NCBI GenBank assembly: GCA_964398855.1
Contig: CAYNOQ010000020.1
Coordinates: 1 to 36,412 of the forward strand
DNA from: Mariniphaga sp964398855
GTDB taxonomy: Bacteria; Bacteroidota; Bacteroidia; Bacteroidales; Prolixibacteraceae
Reading direction: 5' to 3'
Length of the DNA stretch: 36,412 nucleotides
Numbering within the stretch: the stretch's first letter is position 1; every line of letters begins with the position of its first letter. Position numbers and translations under genes: made by a program. The notes below the pieces were generated by a model, which searched no databases, was not told the origin of the DNA, and saw only the letters and a program-made list of their open reading frames with translations. Below, in pieces: positions 6,519 to 14,793 of the stretch.

Positions 6519-7298
6519 CTACCCTGAAAAACTTTTGATAAATTGTATCGAAAGGCGGTTGAACAAATCCGGCTGGTCCAGATTGCACACATGCCCGCTG
6601 TTGCTAATTACTTCAAGTCGGGAATTGAAATGTTTTTTCACTAACTCGGAAACCATCGGCAGAAACATGTGGTCGTGTTCACCCATCAGATAGAGCACCG
6701 GCGCCGAAGCTTCCTTTATCAGAAACTCCTGGAGATTGTGCCTGATCTCATTTGACATGCGCAGCCACTTTTTGAACTCCCTTTCGCCCAACTGAATAGC
6801 TTCCCGAATAAAAAGTTTGCGCGATTGCGCATGTTTTTTTGAAGGAATAAGAATCCACGCATTCAGCTTGTAGAGCCACATATAGGGAAGAATGGAGTTG
6901 AGCAGTTTCGCGAGTGTGACCAACACGTTTATTTTTTTGCTGAACTGCACCACGGCGCCGCCTAAAATGATGGATGCCGCCCTGCCCGGAGCAAGCTTGT
7001 CGATGGCGCGAATGATAATGCAACCCAATGAAATTCCTATAAAATGAGCTTCACGGATACTCAGATGATCCATGATTTTTACAACATCTAACGCAATTTC
7101 ATCAAATTTGTACATCTCCTCTTCCGAGTAGTGGGTTTTGGATTTTCCATGCCCGCGCAGGTCAACAAGAAGCACATTAAAGTGTTTCTTGAAATCACGC
7201 AGTTGCCTGAACCATACCACGTTGCTGCCTCCTGCACCGTGTATGAAAACAACCCACGCCTTCGATGTTTTATGTTTGAATATCTTGTGATAAAGCAT
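6519..7298 (-). CDS. Alpha/beta hydrolase
   Basis: The 259-residue cytoplasmic protein is an alpha/beta hydrolase with oxyanion-hole motif HGAGGS (20-25), VDLRGHGKS (45-53), nucleophile elbow GISLG with Ser90, the acid in GEHDHMF and the histidine in SNSGHVCNL. A cap region lies between about residues 115 and 190. The substrate is unknown; possibilities are esters, lactones or lipids. No signal peptide is present. Downstream and co-directional is the PAP2 phosphatase, only six bases away, hinting at lipid-related work. The promoter box TATCTTTG ends five bases before the start codon, so the transcript is probably leaderless; no later Met would preserve the fold. Confidence 0.85.
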   Translation of the reverse strand: MLYHKIFKHKTSKAWVVFIHGAGGSNVVWFRQLRDFKKHFNVLLVDLRGHGKSKTHYSEEEMYKFDEIALDVVKIMDHLSIREAHFIGISLGCIIIRAIDKLAPGRAASIILGGAVVQFSKKINVLVTLAKLLNSILPYMWLYKLNAWILIPSKKHAQSRKLFIREAIQLGEREFKKWLRMSNEIRHNLQEFLIKEASAPVLYLMGEHDHMFLPMVSELVKKHFNSRLEVISNSGHVCNLDQPDLFNRLSIQFIKSFSG

Positions 7299-7303
7299 TG
7301 CCC

Positions 7304-7332
7304 CAAAGATACATTATAATCTCTGTTAACAA
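7304..7332 (-). promoter_or_regulatory. Bacteroidota-type promoter for the hydrolase-PAP2 operon
   Basis: On the minus strand TTG, 18 bases, then TATCTTTG (plus 7304-7311) matches the Bacteroidota -33/-7 consensus. Transcription would begin at about 7297-7299, at the start codon itself. Confidence 0.6.
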
Positions 7333-7368
7333 TTACAACTTAGTTGAATCGTTCGATTTCTTAATCTT

Positions 7369-8400
7369 TCAGGGAACAAGAATTACCTTGTTTAATCCGG
7401 GTTCTTTGTCGTAGAGTCTTTTAAACCACTGTGCGCCTTCAGATAAAGGAACAATTGCAGAGATCAGCGGTCTCACTTCCACTTTCCCTTCAGACAGAAG
7501 GTCTAATGCCAGTTCATATTCGCCGTTGATGGCGCAACTTCCCTGAACAGTAATCTCTTTTGTAACAACCTGTTGCAGAGGAAATTGAATTTGCGGTGAT
7601 AAGTTGCCAACTAAAACAACAGTTCCCCCTTTTCGGGTATGGTCAATACAGGTTTTCACCGAATCGGAAACTCCCACCACTTCAAAGGAAATGTCTGCTC
7701 CGCGATTTTTGGTGAGTTGTAAAATGCTTTTTGTCAGATTTGTATCATCAGCCCTAAAGGTGTAGTCTGCGCCAAATTTTTGAGCAATCTTTAATTTCTC
7801 ATCATCAATATCTATTGCAATAACCGGACTTGCACCAAATAGCGACAGCAATTGCACGATAAAACTTCCAACCATTCCGGTTCCTGTAACCATAGCGCTG
7901 CTGCCTGGTTTCAATCCCGACACGCTGATAGCATGAGCAGCCACTGCAACCGGCTCAACCATTGCCGCTTCTTCAAAAGAGACATTTTCGGGAATTGCAT
8001 ACAAAATATGCTGCGGTATGGCTATTTTTTCTGCAAAAGCGCCATGTCGGCGGTATTCTCCCGGCGAAACTCCCAAAACCTGCCGGTTGTCGCTCAGATT
8101 ATACCGCCCTTTTAAAGTGAACCAGTCATTTAGCGGATAAACCGTAGAATCAAAAGTTACCCGGTCGCCGGGTTTCCAGCCGGCAACTTCGCTGCCGGTT
8201 TCCAAAATGATGCCCGAAGCTTCATGCCCCATGATGAGCGGTGGCTTGCGCCTTCCGGTGCTGCCGTCCATACCGTGAATATCGCTTCCGCAAATTCCAC
8301 AGGCTTTCACTTCAACTAATACTTCATCCGGAGAAATGACCGGAACGGAAAAATCCCGGTAGTTCAACTGATTATATGCATCAAGTACAAGCGCTTTCAT
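7369..8400 (-). CDS. Zinc-type medium-chain alcohol dehydrogenase, lacking the structural zinc site
   Basis: The 343-residue product is a medium-chain dehydrogenase resembling sorbitol or galactitol-1-phosphate 5-dehydrogenases. Catalytic zinc ligands are present: C37 in CGICGSDIHG, H59-E60 in GHEASG and the glutamate in MVEPVAVAAHA. The Rossmann motif GTGMVG and the acidic VIAIDIDD that follows suggest NAD(H). The lobe that in relatives carries four cysteines for a structural zinc reads TVYPLNDWFTLKGRYNLSDN, with all cysteines replaced. Loss of this site occurs naturally in some family branches and need not abolish activity. It is the last gene of an operon (12 bases after the SirB1-like gene), with nucleoside phosphorylase first, so a role in sugar or polyol metabolism is reasonable; the exact substrate is unknown. 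Confidence 0.85.
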   Translation of the reverse strand: MKALVLDAYNQLNYRDFSVPVISPDEVLVEVKACGICGSDIHGMDGSTGRRKPPLIMGHEASGIILETGSEVAGWKPGDRVTFDSTVYPLNDWFTLKGRYNLSDNRQVLGVSPGEYRRHGAFAEKIAIPQHILYAIPENVSFEEAAMVEPVAVAAHAISVSGLKPGSSAMVTGTGMVGSFIVQLLSLFGASPVIAIDIDDEKLKIAQKFGADYTFRADDTNLTKSILQLTKNRGADISFEVVGVSDSVKTCIDHTRKGGTVVLVGNLSPQIQFPLQQVVTKEITVQGSCAINGEYELALDLLSEGKVEVRPLISAIVPLSEGAQWFKRLYDKEPGLNKVILVP

Positions 8401-8412
8401 TTTTGAAGTTAT

Positions 8413-9288
8413 TTATTCTGCCGGAAAATAGTGAAGCAAGCTGTCGGTTTTTGTCTTTTTTTCGGTAAAACCCTGCGAAATATACGAGTCGCGAAGCGAC
8501 TCAATCAATCGCTTGATAAATAGCCGGTCTTCTTTTGGCTCGGTGTATTTTTCGAAAGGTGCATATTCGTTTTTTTTGAGATAAAACTCAACTTCCCTGC
8601 GGCTTGCCACCGAACCTTTGTTGGAAGGATTGATATAAAACAGCACTTTTTTACCGGAAATTTTATCATCCGCATCCGGTGTAAAATTCCTGTCAATAAT
8701 GGCAACCAAAGGATTTTTGGGAAAATCGGTGAGCTGAGCCGGCAATCCAAGTCTGCGCGCAAGAATTGTATATAACAGGCTGATTGATACCGGATTTCCT
8801 CTTTTTGTTTCCAGAATCTGATTGATATAGCAGTTTTGCGGCGATTTGGGATGGGCAAGATTTACCGAAAAATCATGCACACCATACAGAAAATGATTCA
8901 GAATAGTTGCTTTTTCAAGCATGGTCAGGGAGTTGTTTAATTCAAGCCAGACCGCCCTGTCGATTTTTTCAATTTTTTGAAGAACCAGGGCTCTGTTCAA
9001 ATCGGGATACTGAAATCTGTCGATTATCAGGAAGCCTTCCAAAAGATCACTGCTGCCGGAATCGATCCATTTTTTCAACTGTGCCTCAGTCTCTTTAAAC
9101 TGTACATCCTGAATGAGATTTTCAATGCGCTCCTGAAAGAATTCGTCAAAACTTTGTTCCCACTCTGCCTCAAGTATCGGAACAATATCTGTTTTTGTTT
9201 TCAATAATTCACTCTTCACTGTATTGAAAACCAGATGGTCAGGGTCATCCAGCAAGTTTATGAGCGCTTTTAACCTGCTTGCTTTCAT
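8413..9288 (-). CDS. SirB1/transglutaminase-like protein
   Basis: The 291-residue protein belongs to the SirB1 type of the transglutaminase-like superfamily: an N-terminal helical region (HEAT-like, residues 1-120), then the core with C153 in NCYINQILETKRGNPVSIS and LLYTILARRLGLPAQ. In relatives the core continues with a PGHF-like histidine motif; here it reads DFPKNPLVAII, with no histidine. The protein is therefore likely non-enzymatic or altered. The C-terminal ~60 residues are charged and helical. Function of the family is poorly known. The start is 3 bases after the stop of the nucleoside phosphorylase gene and the end is 12 bases before the dehydrogenase, so the three are one transcription unit. 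Confidence 0.75.
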   Translation of the reverse strand: MKASRLKALINLLDDPDHLVFNTVKSELLKTKTDIVPILEAEWEQSFDEFFQERIENLIQDVQFKETEAQLKKWIDSGSSDLLEGFLIIDRFQYPDLNRALVLQKIEKIDRAVWLELNNSLTMLEKATILNHFLYGVHDFSVNLAHPKSPQNCYINQILETKRGNPVSISLLYTILARRLGLPAQLTDFPKNPLVAIIDRNFTPDADDKISGKKVLFYINPSNKGSVASRREVEFYLKKNEYAPFEKYTEPKEDRLFIKRLIESLRDSYISQGFTEKKTKTDSLLHYFPAE

Positions 9289-9291
9289 ATT

Positions 9292-10161
9292 TTACTGTAT
9301 TAGGTGATCCAGAACAATTTGTATCAGTTTTTCCATTTCAGGACGGTAGTTTTCATTTGCTTGTCCCAGAATTCTGTTGGCAATAATCAGACAAACGGCA
9401 AGTGCTTCGTGCCCCATCATTTTGGAAAGACCATAAATTGCAGAGCTTTCCATTTCAAAATTTGAGATTTTAAAGTCCTGAAACTGAAAATCTTCAATTT
9501 TGCTGTTCAATTCCGGCATGGAGAGCGGAAGTCGCAAAACGCGACCTTGCGGACCGTAAAATCCGGGAGCAGAAATGGTTACGCCATTGATAAAATCAGG
9601 AGTATTGAATTTTTGCAGCAAATTTTGCGACGCATCGACCACATACAGTTCCGGCAGTGATTTTTTCCAGCCGGTGAATTTTTTAAATGCTTCTTCAAAT
9701 TTCAGGTCGCAATGTGCTTCGCGGTTTGCATAAAAGTTGAGCATTCCGTCAAATCCGATAGATTTTTGCGAAACCACGTAAGCGTTTAAGGAAATGTTTT
9801 CCTGCAATCCGCCGGAAGTGCCGATTCGCACAAATTGCAATGATTTTTTCTCCTTTTTAATAACCCGCTTTTCAAGGTCAATATTTGCAAGCGCATCCAG
9901 TTCATTCAGCACAATGTCGATGTTGTCGGTGCCAATTCCGGTGGAAATCACTGTGATCTTTCTCTTTTTGTACCAGCCGGTTGCCGTTTTAAATTCACGA
10001 TTTTCAGCTTCAAAAATTATGGTATCGAAGAAAGATGCAACCGTATTCACCCGATCCTGATCACCAACCAAAATGATTTGGTCGGCTATGTTTTCGGGCT
10101 TCAGGTGCAGGTGAAAAATTGTGCCGTCACTGTTCAGAATAAGTTCAGAATCCTGTATCAT
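9292..10161 (-). CDS. Nucleoside phosphorylase (uridine phosphorylase type)
   Basis: The 289-residue enzyme of the PNP/UDP phosphorylase family cleaves nucleosides with phosphate to a base and ribose-1-phosphate, serving nucleoside salvage. Visible are ILVGDQDRV (phosphate-site region), ISTGIGTDNIDIV, VRIGTSGGL, and FEMESSAIYG, the ribose-binding MES motif. The sequence between is longer than in enterobacterial Udp, as usual in Bacteroidota homologues. I start at the ATG at 10161 (MIQDSELILNSDG), which matches the family start; the longer open frame to a TTG at 10209 would contain the promoter box at 10189-10196. Base preference (uridine or purine) cannot be told. First gene of a three-gene operon. 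Confidence 0.85.
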   Translation of the reverse strand: MIQDSELILNSDGTIFHLHLKPENIADQIILVGDQDRVNTVASFFDTIIFEAENREFKTATGWYKKRKITVISTGIGTDNIDIVLNELDALANIDLEKRVIKKEKKSLQFVRIGTSGGLQENISLNAYVVSQKSIGFDGMLNFYANREAHCDLKFEEAFKKFTGWKKSLPELYVVDASQNLLQKFNTPDFINGVTISAPGFYGPQGRVLRLPLSMPELNSKIEDFQFQDFKISNFEMESSAIYGLSKMMGHEALAVCLIIANRILGQANENYRPEMEKLIQIVLDHLIQ

Positions 10162-10188
10162 TTTATCATCTTTTGCAGCGAAACTATT

Positions 10189-10196
10189 CAAAATTA
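10189..10196 (-). promoter_or_regulatory. -7 box upstream of the nucleoside phosphorylase operon
   Basis: TAATTTTG on the minus strand fits TAnnTTTG and would give a leader of about 20 bases before the ATG at 10161. A good -33 TTTG is not seen. Its position supports the shorter start of the gene. Confidence 0.45.
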
Positions 10197-10209
10197 GGTT
10201 TATAGCCAA

Positions 10210-10535
10210 CTAATTGTATGAAAACATATAAACAGCGGGGAGTGAATTCTCTGTTGTTGAAACGAATTTGTTAATAACTTGAATTTTAGATTAGTGGAAT
10301 TTATTTAAAAATGTAGCTCTGTTTTATTCACAGGATATTCCGAAATCATCCTTTGAATAGGAATTTTCAAAGAATCTGTTATATTTGTCATTGTTATTGA
10401 CACTCTTTGAAAGCTGTGAATTACAGCTTGTTACATTAATTTTAGTAATTATTTATGAGAAATAATAAATTGAGATTTACAAAATAAGGCTTTGAGTTTT
10501 TTAGGATATAATTCTTTTATGATTCTGTATAATTA
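10210..10535. other. AT-rich intergenic region
   Basis: About 326 bases without a gene separate the phosphorylase operon from the HEPN gene. A TATATTTG box at 10380-10387 (+) with TTTG 24 bases upstream is a possible promoter for the HEPN/nucleotidyltransferase pair, with a long leader of about 150 bases. I see no repeats or RNA gene. Confidence 0.4.
10380..10387 (+). promoter_or_regulatory. Possible promoter for the HEPN/MNT pair
   Basis: TATATTTG matches TAnnTTTG exactly. The nearest TTTG lies 24 bases upstream, slightly longer than the usual spacing, and the gene begins about 150 bases downstream, so this is tentative. Confidence 0.3.
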
Positions 10536-10943
10536 ATGAATATAAATAAATCAAATATTGACACTGAAAAGATAATTAATCACTGGAGTGAAATGTCTGA
10601 TGACGATTTCAAAACAATGATGGTTTTGTATGATTCAAAATCATATCCATGGTCATTATTTTTAGGACACATTTCAATTGAAAAATTATTAAAAGCTTTG
10701 TATGTTAAACAATTTCAAGAACATGCTCCTTTTACACATAATCTGTTTAGGTTAGGTGAGTTAATCGGTTTGGAAATGACAAACGAATTTGCTGATTGGC
10801 TGGATGAGATTACCTTGTTTAATTTGAATGCCAGATATGATAGTTTCAAAAGAGAATTTTACAAATTGTGTACACCGGAATACACTTTGGGATGGATTGA
10901 AAAAATAATAATCATCAGAAAATGGATAAAAGAGATGCTTTAG
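10536..10943 (+). CDS. HEPN-domain protein
   Basis: The 135-residue all-helical protein is a HEPN-domain member of the kind encoded beside minimal nucleotidyltransferases. Recognisable are WSLFLGHISIEKLLKALYVK, APFTHNLFRLGELIGLE and LFNLNARYDSF around R100-Y101. The classical R-x4-6-H motif of HEPN ribonucleases such as HepT is not evident: no histidine follows R100 at the right spacing. It may therefore be a non-nuclease HEPN, or use other residues. The stop overlaps the start of the next gene by 22 bases, so the two are translationally coupled. In characterised pairs the nucleotidyltransferase adds AMP to HEPN to neutralise it; that this pair is a toxin-antitoxin module is inferred from context. 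Confidence 0.8.
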   Translation: MNINKSNIDTEKIINHWSEMSDDDFKTMMVLYDSKSYPWSLFLGHISIEKLLKALYVKQFQEHAPFTHNLFRLGELIGLEMTNEFADWLDEITLFNLNARYDSFKREFYKLCTPEYTLGWIEKIIIIRKWIKEML

Positions 10944-11230
10944 AGATTGCACAAGAATATGCTATTGAAGTAAAGTCAAAGTACGATTATGTGAAAATCT
11001 TCCTTTTTGGTTCTTATGCAAAAGGCAATTTTAATAAAGACAGTGATATTGATATTGCCATTGTGTTAAAAGATTTCTCCAATCTTGTTGATATTCAGTT
11101 GGATTTAATGCGCCTGAGAAGAAATATTGATAGCAGGATTGAGCCTCATCCATTCAGGGAAAAAGATTTTAATATTTCCGATCCAATTGTTAATGAAATT
11201 ATTAAGTACGGTAAGGTTCTTTCAGTGTAA
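10922..11230 (+). CDS. Minimal nucleotidyltransferase (MNT) partner of HEPN
   Basis: The 102-residue protein is a minimal DNA-polymerase-beta-type nucleotidyltransferase. The motif FLFGSYAKGNFNKDSDIDIA supplies G30-S31 and the metal-binding pair D42 and D44; a third carboxylate is likely E76 in SRIEPHPF. MntA-like antitoxins of this size AMPylate their HEPN partner. The reading frame overlaps the HEPN gene by 22 bases. It ends 14 bases before the convergent patatin gene, so there is no room for a separate terminator. The pair is intact, and its AT-rich composition is like that of the left accessory strip. Confidence 0.85.
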   Translation: MDKRDALEIAQEYAIEVKSKYDYVKIFLFGSYAKGNFNKDSDIDIAIVLKDFSNLVDIQLDLMRLRRNIDSRIEPHPFREKDFNISDPIVNEIIKYGKVLSV

Positions 11231-11244
11231 AATCATCTGCTTTT

Positions 11245-13536
11245 TTAAAACCCTCTCTTATTAAACAAAATATATCCGAAATTCAGTGTCAGATACAATC
11301 TGGTGTTGGGCTTTTCGTAATAGTTAAGCATGATGCTTGCCGGTCCGGCACCGGTATTGTAAACCAGTGCGGCAAGTCCCTGAAGGTAGTAGTTAGTAAA
11401 AAAATCCTCACTTTTGAAAGCGGTAAAATCCATGTTGGACAGTTCTTCTTTTATGGGAACAAAACCGTGTGCTTCCAACCTGAAATGGAGCGACTGGTTG
11501 AAATTCACAATCGCTTTTATGCCGCCTGCCAAAAAATTGTTTGAATGAAAATTCTCAATAAACAGCGACTGGCTGTGGGGAGTCGGGTAGTAGCCCGGCG
11601 CAGTAAGTTTCGTGGAGCGGTAGTTCCTGAGCACTCCCTTATTGCTGAAAACTACCTCTGCCTGAGTGCCTAACGTGAAAGTCCTGGAAATTTTATTGTA
11701 CCTGACTGTGCTTCCGCGAATTAAGAAATAGTTGTGTTTCTGATTTGACCTGTAACTCGCTGAAGATGTGGTTCCCGGCTTATTGGTTTCAGTTCCGGTA
11801 ATATATTTTACATTCACTGAATAGGACGCTCCTTCAGTGGAAAATTGTTTAAAGTTCAGTGAATTGTTCTCTATTCCAACCTGACCGATAAATGCGCTGA
11901 AAGATGTTTTGTCGGGAAGGTCTTCTTTTTTGAAAATGTCGGTTTGGTAATACTGATCATTTGAAGTAGAAAATGCAACTCCTGAAAAGAGTTTGGAGTG
12001 AAGCCCAAGCGGTATTCCAGCCTCCGTGCGCAGATTATATTCATTTTGAATGATATATGGCGGACGCACATCTTCAAAAAACAGCTCAGAGCTGGATGAG
12101 AAAAAATCCCAGCGGTTGAAGGTTGAATAGCCGGACAAATAAAACGGGAGCGAACTTGGAAAATCGATTCTGCCGCCGGCTAAAAAAGAGCTGTAAAATC
12201 TACCGAAATAGATATTGGAATTTAGCGAATAAGCACGCCCTTTGTAACTTCGGTAATCAAAACTGCCGAACCCCTGATTGATGGGTTTGGTGGAAATATT
12301 CCCGCCAATGTTTACGCGCAGCTTTTCTTCGGGTGTCACTTTCAAGTGCAGATCAAAATAGCCTGATTCCGGATTGTAGTGTGCAACCGGACGGATGGAT
12401 TTCAGGTGCTCATCGGCAATGAGCTTAAAATAGTCTGTTTTCAGGGAAGTCAGGGAAACTATATTGAATTTGTGTTTAATCGACTGAATGATAAATTTTC
12501 GTTGAAGTGCATCCATAACCCCCTCAACCTGAATATTCTGAAAATAAAGCTCCGGTTTTTTCGATTTAAATTCATTTCTCTTTTTTGTTATTTGCTCCGG
12601 TTCAACCCTTCGGGTTATTCGGATTTTGATGCTGTCAATCATTTTTTCGGCAGTTTTTTCCCCTTCTGCGGCTATATAGTCGTATTTGTGAAAATCGAGT
12701 AACCCAACCGAAGAGAGGTCAGTCTCAAGCAAAATACCCTTTTCGGGAGATATTTCGTAAAGGGTTGGTCTCATCACCATGTTGGTGATTTGCGCCATCA
12801 CATTATCCGAAGATGGCGCTTCAAGGTCTCCGGCAACCTTATGTCCGATGATGATGTCGGGATTGTAGATACTCTCCATCAGATCTTGCGGAAAATTATT
12901 CACCATGCCCCCGTCAAAAAGCAGTTTGTCGTCAATTTTTATGGGCTTAAAGTAGAGCGGAAAGGTCATTGACGCCCGAATCGCTTCACCCAGGTCTCCG
13001 TTTTGCAAAACTACAGGCTGATTGGAATAGACATCGGTGGCAACACAAAAGAACGGAACCATTAAGCTGTCGAACCGGTTTGAACACGCCGCATTTGTGG
13101 GCGCAAAAAGCTCCATAAATGCAAAATCCATCTGCTCTTCAGGGATGATATTGGTTGGCGGAAGCAAAGCAAGCCTGTCGCGCCTCCTTTCAATGCGCAG
13201 CTCTAACCAGGAAGGCTCCGGCTCTGGTTTCACAAAATAGTAGCGATACTCTTTCTGAATGCGTCCGGTTGACCAGAAATAAAAATCATCCGAACGGAAA
13301 AGCTGCTCCATTTCATCAGGGGAAAAACCTGCTGCGTAAAGCCCGCCAACGATGGCGCCAATTGATGTTCCGGCAATGTAGTCGATAGGAATGCCGTTTT
13401 TTTCAAGCACACGGATAATTTCGATATGTGCAATGCCCTTGGCGCCGCCACCGCTGAGCACCAGTCCGACCGACTGGGCGTTTGCAGCTGAAAAAAACAT
13501 TAAAGATAAAGTAAAGATTACCAGTCTTTTTAGCAT
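11245..13536 (-). CDS. Patatin-like phospholipase with predicted C-terminal outer-membrane barrel
   Basis: The 763-residue protein resembles PlpD/type Vd proteins: a secreted patatin phospholipase joined to an Omp85-like part. A signal peptide covers residues 1-20. The patatin domain (about 22-310) has the oxyanion motif GGGAKG (29-34), nucleophile GTSIG with Ser58 and the catalytic DGG with Asp208, so it should be active on lipids. Residues 330-410 look like a POTRA-type domain (YFQNIQVEGV start), and about 420-763 alternate hydrophobic and aromatic residues as in a beta-barrel (GSFDYRSYKGRAYSLNSNIY, YFLIRGSTV), ending in FGYILFNKRGF. Gene order shows no partner. A Bacteroidota promoter box lies 37 bases upstream of the start. 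The domain boundaries are estimated by eye. Confidence 0.88.
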   Translation of the reverse strand: MLKRLVIFTLSLMFFSAANAQSVGLVLSGGGAKGIAHIEIIRVLEKNGIPIDYIAGTSIGAIVGGLYAAGFSPDEMEQLFRSDDFYFWSTGRIQKEYRYYFVKPEPEPSWLELRIERRRDRLALLPPTNIIPEEQMDFAFMELFAPTNAACSNRFDSLMVPFFCVATDVYSNQPVVLQNGDLGEAIRASMTFPLYFKPIKIDDKLLFDGGMVNNFPQDLMESIYNPDIIIGHKVAGDLEAPSSDNVMAQITNMVMRPTLYEISPEKGILLETDLSSVGLLDFHKYDYIAAEGEKTAEKMIDSIKIRITRRVEPEQITKKRNEFKSKKPELYFQNIQVEGVMDALQRKFIIQSIKHKFNIVSLTSLKTDYFKLIADEHLKSIRPVAHYNPESGYFDLHLKVTPEEKLRVNIGGNISTKPINQGFGSFDYRSYKGRAYSLNSNIYFGRFYSSFLAGGRIDFPSSLPFYLSGYSTFNRWDFFSSSSELFFEDVRPPYIIQNEYNLRTEAGIPLGLHSKLFSGVAFSTSNDQYYQTDIFKKEDLPDKTSFSAFIGQVGIENNSLNFKQFSTEGASYSVNVKYITGTETNKPGTTSSASYRSNQKHNYFLIRGSTVRYNKISRTFTLGTQAEVVFSNKGVLRNYRSTKLTAPGYYPTPHSQSLFIENFHSNNFLAGGIKAIVNFNQSLHFRLEAHGFVPIKEELSNMDFTAFKSEDFFTNYYLQGLAALVYNTGAGPASIMLNYYEKPNTRLYLTLNFGYILFNKRGF

Positions 13537-13572
13537 TGCTTATAAATTGTTTTCGGTATTTTCTGAACAAAA

Positions 13573-13580
13573 CAAATTTA
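13573..13580 (-). promoter_or_regulatory. -7 promoter box for the patatin gene
   Basis: TAAATTTG on the minus strand fits TAnnTTTG, with TTTA about 20 bases upstream as an imperfect -33 element. It predicts a leader of about 30 bases. Confidence 0.45.
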
Positions 13581-13664
13581 TAAAAATTTGAGCGAAAAAT
13601 AAACCGCTTCGTATAAATATTGGAATTTATTTACGCAAAGGAAAGAAAAGGTATCAGGAAAACT

Positions 13665-14591
13665 TTATCCCGATTCAACCTTGCTGTGCAGGCTTTTAAA
13701 TCCTTCACCCAAAATTTCGTTAGCATTCATTACTGTAATGAAAGCATCGGGATCAACAGTGCTTATAAATTCCTGTAAAATTGCAACTTCGCGCCGACTT
13801 ACCACCGTATAAACAATCTGTTTCTCTTCGCCGGTGAACATTCCGGTTCCGTGCAGATAAGTGCCGCCACGCTCTAAATCAATCAGAATTTTATCTTTAA
13901 TCTGTTGGTGTTCTTTGGAGACAATCAGCAGCGCCTTGTTGTAATCCGCACCTTCCAGAATTGTATCAATAACATGCCCGGTGATGTAAATAACAACCCA
14001 TGAATAGAGCGGAATATGCCAGTCTTTGAATGCTATGAGACCTAAAAGTACGATGCAAGAATCTACGTAAATCATCAGTTTTCCCAATTGCATTTTGCTG
14101 TATTTAGCAATAATCATGGCTATGATGTCGGAACCGCCCGAAGTTGCCCTTGATTTGAAAATCAGCCCCAGACCAACACCAATCAAAACTCCGGCAAATA
14201 GGCTGGAGAGCAGAACATCGTCCACCAGAGGAGCATTCCCAACCGGACGGAGCCATGTGATTCCGTCAATAAATACGGAAGTCAGCACAAACCCAACAAC
14301 GGTTTTCACGCCAAAACGGGGACCTAAAATTTTTATTCCTGCAAGGGTGAGCGGAATGTTGATGACTAATCCGAACAAACCCACAGGAAATCCGTCGGGC
14401 CAGAATGAAAACCATCCTGCAGTGAGATAGTGCACAACAATGGCAATACCGTAAACACCGCCGGGAACAATCCTGTGCGGTGTAACAAAATAAACGAATC
14501 CTGCTGCAAGAATAAACGACCCGATGAGAATTAACAGATAATCAGTGAACCACTTTTTGTTCAGTGTGACTTTGGTTTTTGAAAATGTCAT
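13665..14591 (-). CDS. YitT family membrane protein (DUF2179)
   Basis: The 308-residue product has the YitT layout: an N-terminal membrane block with five or six segments (about residues 16-35, 48-62, 70-88, 95-112, 128-146 and 168-185) and a soluble C-terminal DUF2179 domain from about 215 onward (ALLIVSKEHQQIKDKIL, GGTYLHGTGMFTGEEKQIVY, VDPDAFITVMNANEILGEGF). Gly-rich motifs RIVPGGVYGIA and SRATSGGSDIIA are characteristic of the family. The biochemical function of YitT proteins is not established; transport and regulatory roles have been suggested. The gene is monocistronic, with a possible TATTTTTG box at 14640-14647 on the minus strand. Confidence 0.88.
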   Translation of the reverse strand: MTFSKTKVTLNKKWFTDYLLILIGSFILAAGFVYFVTPHRIVPGGVYGIAIVVHYLTAGWFSFWPDGFPVGLFGLVINIPLTLAGIKILGPRFGVKTVVGFVLTSVFIDGITWLRPVGNAPLVDDVLLSSLFAGVLIGVGLGLIFKSRATSGGSDIIAMIIAKYSKMQLGKLMIYVDSCIVLLGLIAFKDWHIPLYSWVVIYITGHVIDTILEGADYNKALLIVSKEHQQIKDKILIDLERGGTYLHGTGMFTGEEKQIVYTVVSRREVAILQEFISTVDPDAFITVMNANEILGEGFKSLHSKVESG

Positions 14592-14793
14592 AGTTTTGAA
14601 ATTTCATGATTACGATTACTCCAAAAGAGCTTTTTTTTACAAAAATATAAAGATTTGCCTGTCGTTATACACACAAAGCCTCACCAAAAGTTTTTAGGGG
14701 TAAATCATCAGTTCTTTACGATACTTTATTAACGGATGATTTGGTGATATTTAGGTAATTTTATTTTTAAACGCTGATTCGTGTTTTTACTTG

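Noticed and set aside
14095..14430. 111-codon plus-strand frame
   Set aside because: Antisense to the YitT membrane domain, with no independent support.
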